Source of the DNA: an uncultured Dehalococcoidia bacterium
GTDB lineage: Bacteria > Chloroflexota > Dehalococcoidia > Lucifugimonadales > GCA-2712585
Assembly: GCA_951812825.1 (NCBI GenBank)
Contig: OX638324.1
Span: forward strand, 568,459 to 632,458
DNA length: 64,000 bases
Direction: 5' to 3'
Under the pieces are notes generated by a model, which worked only from the letters and a program-made list of their open reading frames with translations, ran no database searches and was not told where the DNA came from. Below, piece by piece: positions 43,271-52,413 of this stretch (position 1 is the first letter of the stretch; the number at the start of each line of letters is the position of its first letter). The translations under genes and the position numbers were made by a program.

Positions 43271-43537
43271 ATGTCCCGATCCACCAAGAAAGGGCCTTAC
43301 GTTCATCCCAAGCTGCAGAAAAAGGTGCTGAACGCCCAGCGCGCAAGCTCCAAGACCATCATTCGTACCTGGTCCAGGGCCTCCACCATCATGCCTGAGA
43401 TGATTAACCTCACCATCGCCGTCCACGACGGCCGCCGGCACGTACCTATCTTCATCACCGAAAACATGGTCGGCCACAAGCTTGGCGAATTCGCTCCCAC
43501 CCGCACCATCCGCGGCGCCGGTAGGGGTCCCCGCTAG
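43271..43537 (+). CDS. rpsS: Small ribosomal subunit protein S19
   Basis: The 88-residue protein has '[19 protein letters not shown]', '[50 protein letters not shown]'. Binds 16S rRNA in the head near S13. Confidence 0.97.
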   Translation: MSRSTKKGPYVHPKLQKKVLNAQRASSKTIIRTWSRASTIMPEMINLTIAVHDGRRHVPIFITENMVGHKLGEFAPTRTIRGAGRGPR

Positions 43538-43539
43538 CC

Positions 43540-43890
43540 ATGGTTGCAGTTCAGGCAGTAGCCAAGCAGGTGGGCGTCTCCCAGAAGCGCGTCATGCCCA
43601 TTATTGCCCTGGTGCGGGGCAAGCAGGTAGACGAGGCAGTGAATATCCTCGAGCTCTCGTCTTCCCCCTGGGCCAGGGTGGTGGCTAAGACCGTCAAGTC
43701 CGCCGCCGCCAACGCCGAAAATAACCTGCTGGCCGACAGAGACAGCCTGCGCATCGTGCGCATCACCGCAGACGTTGCCCCTTCCATGCGCCGTTTCAAA
43801 CCCCACGCCCGGGGCCGCGTCGGCAGAATGCACCGAAGATCATGCCATATCACCGTAGTAGTGGATGAGGAGGCGACTGATGGGCCATAA
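43540..43890 (+). CDS. rplV: Large ribosomal subunit protein L22
   Basis: The 116-residue protein has 'AKQVGVSQKRVMPIIALVRGKQVDEAVNILELSS' and the tunnel hairpin 'APSMRRFKPHARGRVGRMHRRSCHITVVV'. Its end overlaps the rpsC start by 11 bp. Confidence 0.97.
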   Translation: MVAVQAVAKQVGVSQKRVMPIIALVRGKQVDEAVNILELSSSPWARVVAKTVKSAAANAENNLLADRDSLRIVRITADVAPSMRRFKPHARGRVGRMHRRSCHITVVVDEEATDGP

Positions 43891-44632
43891 GACCCACCCT
43901 ATAGGCTTCCGCCTGGGAATCAACAAGCCCTGGCTGGCCAACTGGTTCGTCCCCAAAGCCAGCCAGTACCGCGAGATGGTCCTCGGCGACCTCACCATAC
44001 GCGACGAAGTTAAGAAAGCCTACAGCGGCTTCTCCGACGCCGGCATCGCCTCCGTCGAGATTGCCCGCCACAGCCAGAACCTTGTCATCAACATCCACTC
44101 CGCCCGCCCGGGCATCCTCATCGGCAGGGACGGCGAACGGGTCAAGCGCCTCCGCGCCAACCTGGAGAGAATTACCGGCAAGCGCATACAGCTTAATATC
44201 CTCGAAATTCAGCAGCCCGAGCTCAACGCCTATCTCGTAGCCAAGAATATCGCCGACCAGCTCACCCGACGCGTCGCCTACCGCCGCGCCCTCAGGCAGG
44301 CCCTCCAGCGCACCATGCAGGGCGGAGCCCAAGGCATCAAGATCGTCATCAAGGGCCGCATCATGGGCTCTGAGATCGCCCGCACCGAGCGGGTTATGGA
44401 AGGCCGGGTCCCCCTTCACACCCTCGGCGCAGACATCGACTATAACTACGCAGAGGCTTCCACCGTCATGGGTCAGATTGGCGTGAAAGTCTGGATATAC
44501 AAGGGCAACATCGAACCGGAGCCCCAGCCGGAACAGATGGAGGAGATGGAGACCATCGAGGTCACCGTCCACGCCGATGACCCCCAGGAAGAGGAAACTG
44601 CCGAACTGGAGACGGAAGATGTTACAGCCTAA
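43880..44632 (+). CDS. rpsC: Small ribosomal subunit protein S3 with acidic tail
   Basis: ATG 43880 ('[23 protein letters not shown]') is the family start; an earlier start would lie inside rplV. The KH domain '[34 protein letters not shown]' and the C-terminal S3 domain are complete by residue ~215. An acidic extension ('[17 protein letters not shown]' and on, about 35 residues) follows. S3 forms part of the mRNA entry helicase. Confidence 0.96.
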   Translation: MGHKTHPIGFRLGINKPWLANWFVPKASQYREMVLGDLTIRDEVKKAYSGFSDAGIASVEIARHSQNLVINIHSARPGILIGRDGERVKRLRANLERITGKRIQLNILEIQQPELNAYLVAKNIADQLTRRVAYRRALRQALQRTMQGGAQGIKIVIKGRIMGSEIARTERVMEGRVPLHTLGADIDYNYAEASTVMGQIGVKVWIYKGNIEPEPQPEQMEEMETIEVTVHADDPQEEETAELETEDVTA

Positions 44633-45053
44633 GCGTGTCAAGTTCCGCAAGGTTATGAGGGGCCGCCGCAAGGGCAAGGCCACCACCGGCAACACCGTCA
44701 GCTTCGGAGATTACGGCCTCAAGGCCATAGAGTCCTGCTGGCTGACCGCCCGTCAGATTGAAGCCGGTCGCGTAACCATCACCCGTCATCTGCGTCGCGG
44801 TGGCAAGGTCTGGGTCCGCGTGTTCCCAGACAAGTCCGTCACCAAGAAGCCCGCCGAAACCCGCATGGGCGGCGGCAAGGCCAACGTGGACTACTGGGTC
44901 GCCGTCGTAAAGCCCGGCAAGATCCTCTTCGAGGTCATGGGCGCCGAGCGCAGCCAGGTCCAGGAAGCCCTCCGCCTCGCCTCCCACAAGCTGCCCATCG
45001 CCACCAAGATGGTGTCCAGGGACAACCTGGCATCCCTCATAGGCTCGGAGTAG
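44619..45053 (+). CDS. rplP: Large ribosomal subunit protein L16
   Basis: The 144-residue protein starts at ATG 44619 ('[19 protein letters not shown]'), overlapping the rpsC end. '[59 protein letters not shown]' is the conserved core that contacts A-site tRNA and includes the RMGxGK loop. Confidence 0.97.
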   Translation: MLQPKRVKFRKVMRGRRKGKATTGNTVSFGDYGLKAIESCWLTARQIEAGRVTITRHLRRGGKVWVRVFPDKSVTKKPAETRMGGGKANVDYWVAVVKPGKILFEVMGAERSQVQEALRLASHKLPIATKMVSRDNLASLIGSE

Positions 45054-45060
45054 ACGTCCC

Positions 45061-45264
45061 ATGCGTATTGATGAAATCAGAGAGCTTTCCGACGAGGATA
45101 TCCAGAAACAGTTGGACAACACCCTGCGGGAGCTTATGAACCTGCGATTTCGTAACGCCAGCCGCCAACTGGCCAACAACGCCCAGATCGGCCAGGCCAG
45201 GAAGATCATCGCCCGGCTTCGCACCGTCGTAAGAGAAAGGGAGATTCAGGGTATAACCCTATGA
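45061..45264 (+). CDS. rpmC: Large ribosomal subunit protein L29
   Basis: The 67-residue two-helix protein has 'MRIDEIRELSDEDIQKQLDNTLRELMNLRFRNASRQLANNAQIGQARKIIARLRTVVRER'. Sits by the exit tunnel. Its stop overlaps the rpsQ start (ATGA). Confidence 0.95.
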   Translation: MRIDEIRELSDEDIQKQLDNTLRELMNLRFRNASRQLANNAQIGQARKIIARLRTVVREREIQGITL

Positions 45265-46097
45265 GTAAGGAACGAAGAAAAGTCAGGACCGGCCGCGTCG
45301 TGTCCGACAAGATGGACAAGACCGTCGTCGTCGCCGTCCGGTGGAGCCAGCGCAACCGGCTCTATCGCAAACCCATGCGCCGCATCACCAAGTTCTACGC
45401 CCACGACGCAACCAACGACTGCTCCCTCGGCGACCTTGTCCGAATCGAGGAAACCCGACCCATCTCCCGGCAGAAGAACTGGCGCGTCATTGACGTTCTG
45501 GAACGCCGCGAAGTGGCTGAAGTCCGCCCCATGGAGCTGGACAGAGAATTCTTGGAGTCCCAGATGCGCGGCCAGGATGCCGAAGCCGAGACCGAAGTCG
45601 AAGTCCAGGAAGACGCCGTAGCCCTCGCCCTTGACGTTGCCGAAGAGCCTGACACCGGCGACTCCGAAGCCGTTGCAGAGGCCGAAACCCTCGCCCTCGA
45701 AGAGGCCGTACTTGAAATGGACGCCCCGGAAGAAATCGAAGAACACTCAGCCATCGACGACGCTGATGAACACTCAGCCATCGACGACGCCGAAGAACCC
45801 GCGCCCATCGACGATGCTGAAGAACCCACTGCCATCGACGACGTCGAAGAACCCTCATCCATCGACGACGCTGATGAACCCACCGCCATCGACGATGCCG
45901 AAGAACCAGTGGCTCTCGACGACGCTGATGAACCCACAGCCCTCGACAACGCTGAAGAACCCACCGCCATCGATGACGCTGATGAACCCACAGCCCTCGA
46001 CAACGCTGAAGAACCCACCGCCATCGACGACGCTGATGATGCCCCGACCGCTGAAGCGGCGGAGGCTGATGCCCCAGAGGAAGAAAAACAGCCATGA
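45261..46097 (+). CDS. rpsQ: Small ribosomal subunit protein S17 with long acidic repeat tail
   Basis: Residues 1-95 are a normal S17 OB-fold ('[48 protein letters not shown]', '[23 protein letters not shown]'). The typical length is about 85 residues; this frame continues to 278. Residues 96-160 are an acidic linker. Residues 161-259 are eleven 9-residue repeats (consensus [10 protein letters not shown], also EHSAIDDAD and EPTALDNAE). Residues 260-278 end in 'DAPEEEKQP'. The frame stays open through all repeats and overlaps rplN by 4 bp, so the tail is likely translated. Its role is unknown. Confidence 0.93.
   Translation: MSKERRKVRTGRVVSDKMDKTVVVAVRWSQRNRLYRKPMRRITKFYAHDATNDCSLGDLVRIEETRPISRQKNWRVIDVLERREVAEVRPMELDREFLESQMRGQDAEAETEVEVQEDAVALALDVAEEPDTGDSEAVAEAETLALEEAVLEMDAPEEIEEHSAIDDADEHSAIDDAEEPAPIDDAEEPTAIDDVEEPSSIDDADEPTAIDDAEEPVALDDADEPTALDNAEEPTAIDDADEPTALDNAEEPTAIDDADDAPTAEAAEADAPEEEKQP
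45741..46037 (+). repeat. Eleven tandem 27-bp units inside rpsQ
   Basis: Units like GAACCCACCGCCATCGACGA plus CGCTGAT repeat in phase with the codons, with point changes between units and two pairs of near-identical alternating units near the 3' end ([19 protein letters not shown]). This looks like a coding minisatellite that could vary in copy number between strains. Confidence 0.9.
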
Positions 46098-46465
46098 TTC
46101 AGCCCTATACCCGCCTCACCGTTGCCGATAACAGCGGCGCCCGAAAGGTTATGTGCATCAACATTCCCGGTAGCAGCCGCCGCAGGTACGCCCACGTGGG
46201 CGACATCATCGTCTGCTCCGTTAAGGAAGCCATGCCCGCTGCCGCCGTAAAGAAGGGCGAAGTGGTCCGCGCCGTCATCGTTCGCACCGCCAAGCCCTAT
46301 ATCCGGCCCGACGGCTCCCATATCCGGTTCGACGACAATGCCGCCGTCATAGTCGCGGACCGCCAGAATAACCCCAGGGGCACCCGCATCTTCGGCCCCG
46401 TCGCCCGGGAACTGCGGGAAAAAGGCTATATGAAAATTATCTCCCTCGCCCCGGAGGTCGTATAA
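46094..46465 (+). CDS. rplN: Large ribosomal subunit protein L14
   Basis: The 123-residue protein has '[26 protein letters not shown]', '[14 protein letters not shown]', '[17 protein letters not shown]' and '[29 protein letters not shown]'. Contacts 16S helix 14 at the subunit bridge. Confidence 0.97.
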   Translation: MIQPYTRLTVADNSGARKVMCINIPGSSRRRYAHVGDIIVCSVKEAMPAAAVKKGEVVRAVIVRTAKPYIRPDGSHIRFDDNAAVIVADRQNNPRGTRIFGPVARELREKGYMKIISLAPEVV

Positions 46466-46776
46466 TGAAAATACGCAAGGGCGATACCGTCAAGGTCATA
46501 GCCGGCAAGGACCAGACCAAGCAAGGCCGCGTAGAGCGTGTGCTCCCCAAGAGCAACCGCGTCCTTGTGGAGGGCATCAACGTCATTACCCGCCACGTCA
46601 AGGCCTCCCCCGGCCTCAGACAGGGAGGCCGCATCACCCAGGAGGCCCCCATCCATATCTCGAACGTCATGCTGGTTTGCAGCCGCTGCAGTCAACCAGT
46701 CCGCGTCGGATTCAGAAGGCTGGACGACGGTGCCAAAGTCCGCGTCTGCCAACTGTGTAAGGAGACCATCACCTAG
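46465..46776 (+). CDS. rplX: Large ribosomal subunit protein L24
   Basis: The 103-residue KOW protein has '[48 protein letters not shown]' and '[18 protein letters not shown]', with a CxxC and a second 'CQLC' pair that make a zinc-ribbon-like end. Assembly initiator of the 50S subunit. Start coincides with the rplN stop. Confidence 0.96.
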   Translation: MKIRKGDTVKVIAGKDQTKQGRVERVLPKSNRVLVEGINVITRHVKASPGLRQGGRITQEAPIHISNVMLVCSRCSQPVRVGFRRLDDGAKVRVCQLCKETIT

Positions 46777-46777
46777 G

Positions 46778-47404
46778 ATGACCACCAAAAAAGCGAAACG
46801 ACAAAAAGGTTCCACAAAGAACGGCAGCTCCGCCGGCGCCGCCGTCAACGGTTCGCAGGAGCCTCAGATCGTCAAGACATATCGGGATCAGATAATCCCG
46901 ACCATGATGCAAGAATTCAAGTACAAGAACATCATGCAGGTGCCCCGCATCAGCAAGATTGTCCTCAACATCGGGCTGGGCGAAGCCAAGGACAACGCCC
47001 GCTCCCTTGAAGGTGCCCTGCGGGACCTCACCACCATCGCCGGCCAGAAGCCCGTCATCACCCGCGCCCGGAAGGCCATCGCCGGCTTCAAGATTCGCGA
47101 GGGTATGCCCGTAGGCGTATCCGTCACCCTTCGGGGCGAGCGCATGAACTATTTCCTCGAACGTCTCCTGAGCACGGCTCTGCCTAGAATTAGAGACTTC
47201 CGCGGTGTGCCCAAGTCCAGCTTCGATGGACGCGGCAACTACTCAATGGGCATCCGCGAGCAGGTCATTTTCCCCGAAATCGACTATAACCAGATAGACA
47301 AGATCCGCGGCTTCCAGGTCACCATCACCACCTCCGCCAATACCGACGCCGAAGCCGCCCGGCTCCTTGAGCTTCTGGGCATGCCCTTCGTTCGACAACA
47401 GTAA
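46778..47404 (+). CDS. rplE: Large ribosomal subunit protein L5 with N-terminal extension
   Basis: ATG 46778 follows rplX by 1 bp. Residues 1-30 are a Lys/Gly/Ser-rich extension ('[20 protein letters not shown]'). The L5 core follows ('[37 protein letters not shown]', '[32 protein letters not shown]', '[31 protein letters not shown]'). L5 binds 5S rRNA and P-site tRNA. The extension is unusual. Confidence 0.95.
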   Translation: MTTKKAKRQKGSTKNGSSAGAAVNGSQEPQIVKTYRDQIIPTMMQEFKYKNIMQVPRISKIVLNIGLGEAKDNARSLEGALRDLTTIAGQKPVITRARKAIAGFKIREGMPVGVSVTLRGERMNYFLERLLSTALPRIRDFRGVPKSSFDGRGNYSMGIREQVIFPEIDYNQIDKIRGFQVTITTSANTDAEAARLLELLGMPFVRQQ

Positions 47405-47416
47405 AGTAAGGACCTT

Positions 47417-47602
47417 ATGGCAAAGAAGTCTAAAATCGAAAAGTGGAAAAGGACCCCTAAGTACAAAGTTCAGTTCAGCAACCGGTGCAACAAGTGCGGC
47501 CGGCCTCGCGCCTACATGAGATTCTTCGGTCTCTGCCGCATCTGCTTCCGGGAGATGGCCCTCCGCGGCGAACTGCCCGGCGTCCGTAAAGCCAGCTGGT
47601 AA
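47417..47602 (+). CDS. rpsN: Small ribosomal subunit protein S14, zinc type
   Basis: The 61-residue protein has '[38 protein letters not shown]', a four-Cys zinc site typical of the Z-type S14 found in many Gram-positives, Chloroflexota and Thermus. Confidence 0.97.
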   Translation: MAKKSKIEKWKRTPKYKVQFSNRCNKCGRPRAYMRFFGLCRICFREMALRGELPGVRKASW

Positions 47603-47621
47603 ATCTTATAAGAGGCCAACC

Positions 47622-48023
47622 TTGTCCAACATAAGCGACCCCATCGCAGACATGCTCACCCGCATCCGCAACGCCTTGGCCGTGCGCCACAACTCCGTGG
47701 CCATGCCCACCTCCAAGGTGAAGGTTGCCGTGTGCCAGATTCTCAAGCGGGAGGGCTACATACGCGACTTCGAAGTTGGTGGCCCAGGCCCCCAACGCAC
47801 CCTCCGCGTCCACCTCCTCTATCGGGAAGGCAGAGAGTCCGCCATCAGAGGGCTCAAACGCATCAGCAAGCCCGGCCTCAGAATCTACGTCGGCAAAGGG
47901 GAAGTCCCCCGCGTCTTCGGCGGCATCGGCACCGCCATTATCTCTACGTCCAAGGGGCTGCTGACCGACCGGGAAGCCTGGTACAGCGGCACCGGCGGGG
48001 AGGTGCTCTGCTATGTCTGGTAA
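47622..48023 (+). CDS. rpsH: Small ribosomal subunit protein S8
   Basis: The 133-residue protein starts at TTG 47622 with GAGG upstream: 'SNISDPIADMLTRIRNALAVRHNSVAMPTSKVKVAVCQILKREGYIRDF'. The end 'VFGGIGTAIISTSKGLLTDREAWYSGTGGEVLCYVW' is the rRNA-binding C-terminal domain. Usually the translational repressor of the spc operon. Confidence 0.97.
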   Translation: MSNISDPIADMLTRIRNALAVRHNSVAMPTSKVKVAVCQILKREGYIRDFEVGGPGPQRTLRVHLLYREGRESAIRGLKRISKPGLRIYVGKGEVPRVFGGIGTAIISTSKGLLTDREAWYSGTGGEVLCYVW

Positions 48024-48597
48024 CGCAGCCGTCACAACCACGGAACGCACCCTCTCCAGGGTTGGCCGCAGGCCCATCTCCATCCCTGCTAACGTGCAGG
48101 TGGACTTGAAGTACACGCAGATAACCGTAAAGGGCCCAAAGGGCGAAATCGTCCAGTCCCTCCATCCTGAAGTCAACGTCAAGATGGATAACGGAAGCAT
48201 CGTCGTCGAGCGTGCCTCCTCTAGAAAATTCCATCGCTCCCTTCACGGCCTCACCCGCACCCTCATCGCCAACGCCATCCAGGGAGTCTCCCAAGGCTAC
48301 CACAAGACCCTGCAGCTCATGGGCGTCGGATACCGCGTTCAGCAGCGGGGTCAGGGCATCACCCTCAACGTGGGCCACAGCCACCCCATCGACGTCGACC
48401 CGCCGGAAGGTATCGTCCTGACCGTTGAGGGTAATAACCGCGTCCACGTTTCGGGCTTCGACAAGCAGAAGGTGGGAGAAGTGGCCGCAAACATCCGCAA
48501 GGCCCGTCCTCCAAACGCCTACAAGGAAAAAGGCATCCGCTACTCCGACGAAATCCTCCACCTGAAGCCGGGCAAGGCCGCCGGACGAAAGGCCTAA
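48013..48597 (+). CDS. rplF: Large ribosomal subunit protein L6
   Basis: The 194-residue protein overlaps rpsH by 11 bp. Two homologous domains are visible ('SRVGRRPISIPANVQVDLKYTQITVKGPKGEI' and 'GYHKTLQLMGVGYRVQQRGQGITLNVGHSHPIDVD'), then 'KVGEVAANIRKARPPNAYKEKGIRYSDEILHLKPGKAAG'. It supports the sarcin-ricin region. Confidence 0.97.
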   Translation: MSGNAAVTTTERTLSRVGRRPISIPANVQVDLKYTQITVKGPKGEIVQSLHPEVNVKMDNGSIVVERASSRKFHRSLHGLTRTLIANAIQGVSQGYHKTLQLMGVGYRVQQRGQGITLNVGHSHPIDVDPPEGIVLTVEGNNRVHVSGFDKQKVGEVAANIRKARPPNAYKEKGIRYSDEILHLKPGKAAGRKA

Positions 48598-48721
48598 TCC
48601 CAGATGAACTTAAAATATTCCAACTGCATTCAACCCTCCGCCGCTGCTATCTTCGCAACCGCCAACCGCTGCGGCAAACCTCCCACGCTTAAGAAAAGAA
48701 AAATGCCCAGGGGTAAAAGAA

Positions 48722-49090
48722 ATGGGTAAAGTGAGGAACAGCCGCAGACTCCGAATCGCCCGCCACAAGAGACTGCGCCAGCGGTTAAAGGGCACTCCGG
48801 AAAGGCCCCGTCTCTCCGTATTTCGGAGCCTGCGCAATATCTCCGCCCAGATAATCGACGACACTCACCACCACACGCTGGTCTCCGCCTCCAGCCTCGA
48901 CAAGGACCTGCGCCCCGACGACGACAAGCTGTCGAAAGTGGAGCTCTCCCAGCTCGTGGGCACGTCCATAGCCAAAAAAGCCTCGGAAAAGGGCATCTCC
49001 CGCGTGGTCTTCGACCGGGGTGGATACAAGTACCATGGCCGGGTCAAGTCCCTGGCAGAGGCTGCGCGGAAGGAAGGCTTAATTATCTAG
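48722..49090 (+). CDS. rplR: Large ribosomal subunit protein L18
   Basis: The 122-residue protein has '[50 protein letters not shown]' and '[25 protein letters not shown]'. It binds 5S rRNA. In the 124-bp gap after rplF a 41-codon frame (48604-48729, basic, '[10 protein letters not shown]') overlaps the rplR start; it may be a leader peptide or nothing. Confidence 0.96.
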   Translation: MGKVRNSRRLRIARHKRLRQRLKGTPERPRLSVFRSLRNISAQIIDDTHHHTLVSASSLDKDLRPDDDKLSKVELSQLVGTSIAKKASEKGISRVVFDRGGYKYHGRVKSLAEAARKEGLII

Positions 49091-49624
49091 ATGATGTATC
49101 GCAACCGGAACCCCGGGCCTACCACCGACGGCGGGCCCGTCATAACAGAAAAAGTCGTTTACACCCGTCGCATCTCCAAGGTTGTCAAAGGCGGCAGGCA
49201 CCTGCGCTTCAACGCCCTCGTCGTCATCGGAGACGGTGAAGGCATGGTTGGCGCCGGGCTGGGTAAGGCCAGCGCCATCCCAGACGCCGTCCGTAAGGGC
49301 GGGGCCACTGCCCGCAAGAAGTCCATGACCATACCCCTCAACGGCAGCACCATCCCCCAGGAAACCTCCGCTACCTTTGGCGCCTCCCTCGTTCTCATCA
49401 AGCCCGCGCCCCAAGGCACCGGCCTCATCGCTTCCGGTCCCGTGCGGGCAGTATTGGACGCCGCCGGCGTCAAGGACGCTGTGGCCAAGTCCCTCCGTTC
49501 CCGCAACCCCATAAACGTCATATACGCCACCCTCAAAGCCCTCGGCGAACTCAAGGACCCCGCCGTAGAACTGGCCAAGCGCAAGGGCCACCTCAATCCC
49601 AAGGAAGAATCGGCCGCCGGCTAG
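49091..49624 (+). CDS. rpsE: Small ribosomal subunit protein S5
   Basis: The 177-residue protein has 'EKVVYTRRISKVVKGGRHLRFNALVVIGDGEGMVGAGLGKASAIPDAVRKGGATARKKSM' and 'SGPVRAVLDAAGVKDAVAKSLRSRNPINVIYATLKAL'. Contributes to mRNA unwinding and decoding fidelity. Starts directly at the rplR stop; ATG 49091 or 49094. Confidence 0.97.
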   Translation: MMYRNRNPGPTTDGGPVITEKVVYTRRISKVVKGGRHLRFNALVVIGDGEGMVGAGLGKASAIPDAVRKGGATARKKSMTIPLNGSTIPQETSATFGASLVLIKPAPQGTGLIASGPVRAVLDAAGVKDAVAKSLRSRNPINVIYATLKALGELKDPAVELAKRKGHLNPKEESAAG

Positions 49625-49670
49625 AAGAAGGAAGCAGCCTGCAAAAGCCTGAAAACGGGCAACAAAAGCT

Positions 49671-49898
49671 ATGTCATATCTCAAGATAACCTGGAAGAAG
49701 AGCTTCATTGGCAGAAACCAGAAGCAGCGACGCATCATCCAGTCCCTTGGACTGCGTCGGCTCAACCATTCCGTAGTTCACCGCAGCACCCCAACCATCC
49801 GTGGCATGGTCAACAAGACCATCCACATGCTGCACGTGGAAGAACTGGAAAATCTGCCCGCGGAATCTTCCCCAACGGAGTCTGAAGACCAGTCATGA
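49671..49898 (+). CDS. rpmD: Large ribosomal subunit protein L30
   Basis: The 75-residue protein has 'KITWKKSFIGRNQKQRRIIQSLGLRRLNHSVVHRSTPTIRGMVNKTIHMLHVEEL'. L30 is a non-universal bacterial protein. Overlaps rplO by 4 bp. Confidence 0.95.
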   Translation: MSYLKITWKKSFIGRNQKQRRIIQSLGLRRLNHSVVHRSTPTIRGMVNKTIHMLHVEELENLPAESSPTESEDQS

Positions 49899-50344
49899 TG
49901 CAGCATCTTATACAACCCAACAAAAAGGCCCGGCGTCAGCGTCGGCGGAGAGGCCGCGGCGATGGCAGTGGCCGTGGAACCTATTCCGGCAAGGGCCTCA
50001 AGGGCCAGAAGTCCCGCTCCGGCAAAGGCCCCAGGCCCGGCTTCGAGGGCGGCCAGCTCCCCCTCATCAAGCGGCTGCCGGAACGCCGCGGCTTCACCAA
50101 CATCTTCAAGAAATACTATTCGCTGGTTAAGGTCGGCGACCTGGAGGGTCTCGACGTAGAAGGTCAGATAACCCCCGAAGTGATGCTCAAGATGAAACTC
50201 GTGAAAAACCTGAAACTGCCGGTAAAGGTCCTCGGCAACGGTGAGCTCACCAGAAGCGTGAACGTCCTCGCTCACAAGTACACCGGTTCAGCCAGACAGA
50301 AGATACAAAGTGCGGGAGGCGTCGTTGAGGTGATTACCTCATGA
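49895..50344 (+). CDS. rplO: Large ribosomal subunit protein L15
   Basis: The 149-residue protein has the Gly/Arg-rich N-terminus 'NKKARRQRRRRGRGDGSGRGTYSGKGLKGQKSRSGKGPRPGFEGGQLPLIKRLPERRGFTN' and the C-terminal domain 'VKVGDLEGLDVEGQITPEVM'. Overlaps secY by 4 bp. Confidence 0.96.
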   Translation: MMQHLIQPNKKARRQRRRRGRGDGSGRGTYSGKGLKGQKSRSGKGPRPGFEGGQLPLIKRLPERRGFTNIFKKYYSLVKVGDLEGLDVEGQITPEVMLKMKLVKNLKLPVKVLGNGELTRSVNVLAHKYTGSARQKIQSAGGVVEVITS

Positions 50345-51663
50345 TGACCCAAGAGGGCCGAGGTCGCCCTGCTTTACTTCAGGCGGCCCTGGACTCCCTG
50401 CGCGTCCCCGACCTTCGCAACAAGATAATCTTTACCTTCGCCATGCTCGCCATCTACCGGCTCGTGGCCCAGGTTCCCCTTCCCGGTGTCGACCAGGGTT
50501 CGCTGGACAACCTATTCAACCGCATCCAGCTCCTCGGCTTCCTGGACCTCTTCAGCGGCGGCGCTCTCAGAAACATGAGCATCGCCGCCCTCGGCGTCTT
50601 CCCATACATCACCTCCTCCATCGTCATGCAGCTCCTCGTGCCCATCATCCCGCGCCTGCAGCAGCTCTCCAAGGAGGGCGAACGGGGACGCCAGCAGATC
50701 AACCGCATCGTTCACTGGGCCACAGTGCCCATAGCCATGGCCCAGGGCTACGGCCAGCTCCTCCTCCTCCGCAACGCCGGCGTCCTAGACAACATCGGCC
50801 TCTCCGGCGAAGCCTTCCTGCCCACCGTGGCCGCCGTCCTCTCCATGACCGCCGGCGTGATGTTCCTCGTCTGGCTCGGCGAACTCATAACTGAACGCGG
50901 CATAGGCAACGGCATATCTCTCATCATCTTTGCCGGTATCGTGGCCGGCTTCCCCAATCTCATACAACAGGGCTTCCTGGCCAACAATGACCAGGGCGGA
51001 CTCATCATCTTCGCAATCATCGGAATTCTCATCATCGCCCTAATTGTGGTCTTCAACGAGGCCCATCGGAGAATCCCCGTTCAATATGGCCGCAGCGTCT
51101 TCCGCTCGGGGAGGATGTATAGACAAACGGGCAGTTCCTATCTGCCCTTGCGCGTTAACATGGCAGGCGTCATACCCCTCATATTTGCCTTCTCCGTCGT
51201 CATCCTGCCCGGCACCATCGCCACTTTCCTGGCCGATAATCCGGGTCTTATAGGCGACGTCGCAAGCTGGTTCTCCACCGCCTTCAGCCCCAACAACGCC
51301 CTCTACTGGGTCTTGACCTTCGTGCTGGTTGTCATTTTCACCTTCTTCTACACCCTCATAACCTTCCAGCAACAAAACCTGGCGGAAAACCTCCAGAAGA
51401 GCGGAGGTTTCGTCACCGGCATCAGGCCCGGCAAGCCCACCCAGGACTATCTCAACCAGGTCATATTCCGCCTCACCTTCGGCGGCGCCCTCTTCCTCGG
51501 CTTCGTGGCCATCGTGCCCTTCCTAGCCTCCACTCTCACCGACATTCAAGCGCTCCAGCTTAGCAGCACCAGCCTGCTCATTCTGGTTTCCGTGGCCCTG
51601 GACACCCTGCGCCAGCTGGAAGCCCAGCTCCAAATGCGCAACTACGAGGGGTTCCTCAGGTGA
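50341..51663 (+). CDS. secY: Protein translocase subunit SecY
   Basis: The 440-residue channel subunit has ten hydrophobic segments, beginning 'IIFTFAMLAIYRLVAQVPLPGVD' (plug follows). Conserved loops include 'ISLIIFAGIVAGFPNLIQQ', 'EAHRRIPVQYGR' and 'QNLAENLQKSGGFVTGIRPG'. It forms the Sec pore for membrane and exported proteins. The next gene starts at its stop. Confidence 0.97.
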   Translation: MMTQEGRGRPALLQAALDSLRVPDLRNKIIFTFAMLAIYRLVAQVPLPGVDQGSLDNLFNRIQLLGFLDLFSGGALRNMSIAALGVFPYITSSIVMQLLVPIIPRLQQLSKEGERGRQQINRIVHWATVPIAMAQGYGQLLLLRNAGVLDNIGLSGEAFLPTVAAVLSMTAGVMFLVWLGELITERGIGNGISLIIFAGIVAGFPNLIQQGFLANNDQGGLIIFAIIGILIIALIVVFNEAHRRIPVQYGRSVFRSGRMYRQTGSSYLPLRVNMAGVIPLIFAFSVVILPGTIATFLADNPGLIGDVASWFSTAFSPNNALYWVLTFVLVVIFTFFYTLITFQQQNLAENLQKSGGFVTGIRPGKPTQDYLNQVIFRLTFGGALFLGFVAIVPFLASTLTDIQALQLSSTSLLILVSVALDTLRQLEAQLQMRNYEGFLR

Positions 51664-52397
51664 ACGAGAGCAGCCACAACAGATTCGTCATCCTCGGCCC
51701 CCCAGGGGCGGGCAAAGGCACTCAAGGCAAGATCCTTGCGGAAACCTTGGGCCTGCGTCACATCGCCTCGGGCGATCTCGTTCGTCAGCATCAGGCAAAC
51801 GAAACAACCTTGGGAATCGCCTCCCAGACCTACTATTCCATGGGTCTCCTGGTCCCCGACGTCATCACCTTCCAGATTGTCCTTCCTGAAGTCCTGAAAG
51901 CAGCCGATGGCTTCCTCCTGGATGGCTTCCCCCGCAACATCCACCAGGCGGAGAGGCTCGATCAGGAGCTAAAGCTCAAGAATCTCCAAGTCGACCTAAC
52001 CCTTCTCATTACCGCGCCCGAAGAAGAGATCATGCACCGTTTGGCCAACCGAAGAGTGTGCCCCACGTGCAAGCGCGTCTACCACAAGCAGTCCGCCGCT
52101 CCGGTGGTTGACAACGTCTGCGACAACTGCCAGGTCCCTCTCCTCCAACGTAAGGACGACACCCTGGACGCCATCAAAATCCGCATGGAGGAGTACCACG
52201 CCCAGACCCTCCCGCTGGCCCAGTACTACCGCAGCCAGAACAAGCTCATGGAGGTTTCCGGCCTCGGCGAGGTGCAGGACGTCCTCCACCGCATCCTCGG
52301 TTGCCTCCAGGAATATCAACCGTCGGAGACTTTCGCCAACGGCCCCGGGGCCCAGCAGCCGAATCTAAGCTTGAGCTTCAAAAAACGCCCCGTTTAG
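51660..52397 (+). CDS. adk: Adenylate kinase with zinc-type LID
   Basis: The 245-residue enzyme starts at GTG 51660 overlapping the secY stop. P-loop 'LGPPGAGKGTQGKIL', 'DGFPRNIHQAERLD', and the LID with four Cys ('CPTCKRVYHKQ...CDNC') that likely bind zinc. It interconverts ATP+AMP and ADP. The C-terminal 25 residues are an extra low-complexity tail. Confidence 0.95.
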   Translation: MNESSHNRFVILGPPGAGKGTQGKILAETLGLRHIASGDLVRQHQANETTLGIASQTYYSMGLLVPDVITFQIVLPEVLKAADGFLLDGFPRNIHQAERLDQELKLKNLQVDLTLLITAPEEEIMHRLANRRVCPTCKRVYHKQSAAPVVDNVCDNCQVPLLQRKDDTLDAIKIRMEEYHAQTLPLAQYYRSQNKLMEVSGLGEVQDVLHRILGCLQEYQPSETFANGPGAQQPNLSLSFKKRPV

Positions 52398-52413
52398 CGT
52401 ACAATAAGGCTTC

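Noticed and set aside
45741-46037. CRISPR array
   Set aside because: The 27-bp units are directly adjacent with no unique spacers and stay in codon phase.
45395-46321. A 308-codon minus-strand frame rich in Ser and Ala opposite rpsQ
   Set aside because: It is the complement of the acidic repeat tail of S17; the plus-strand gene explains it.
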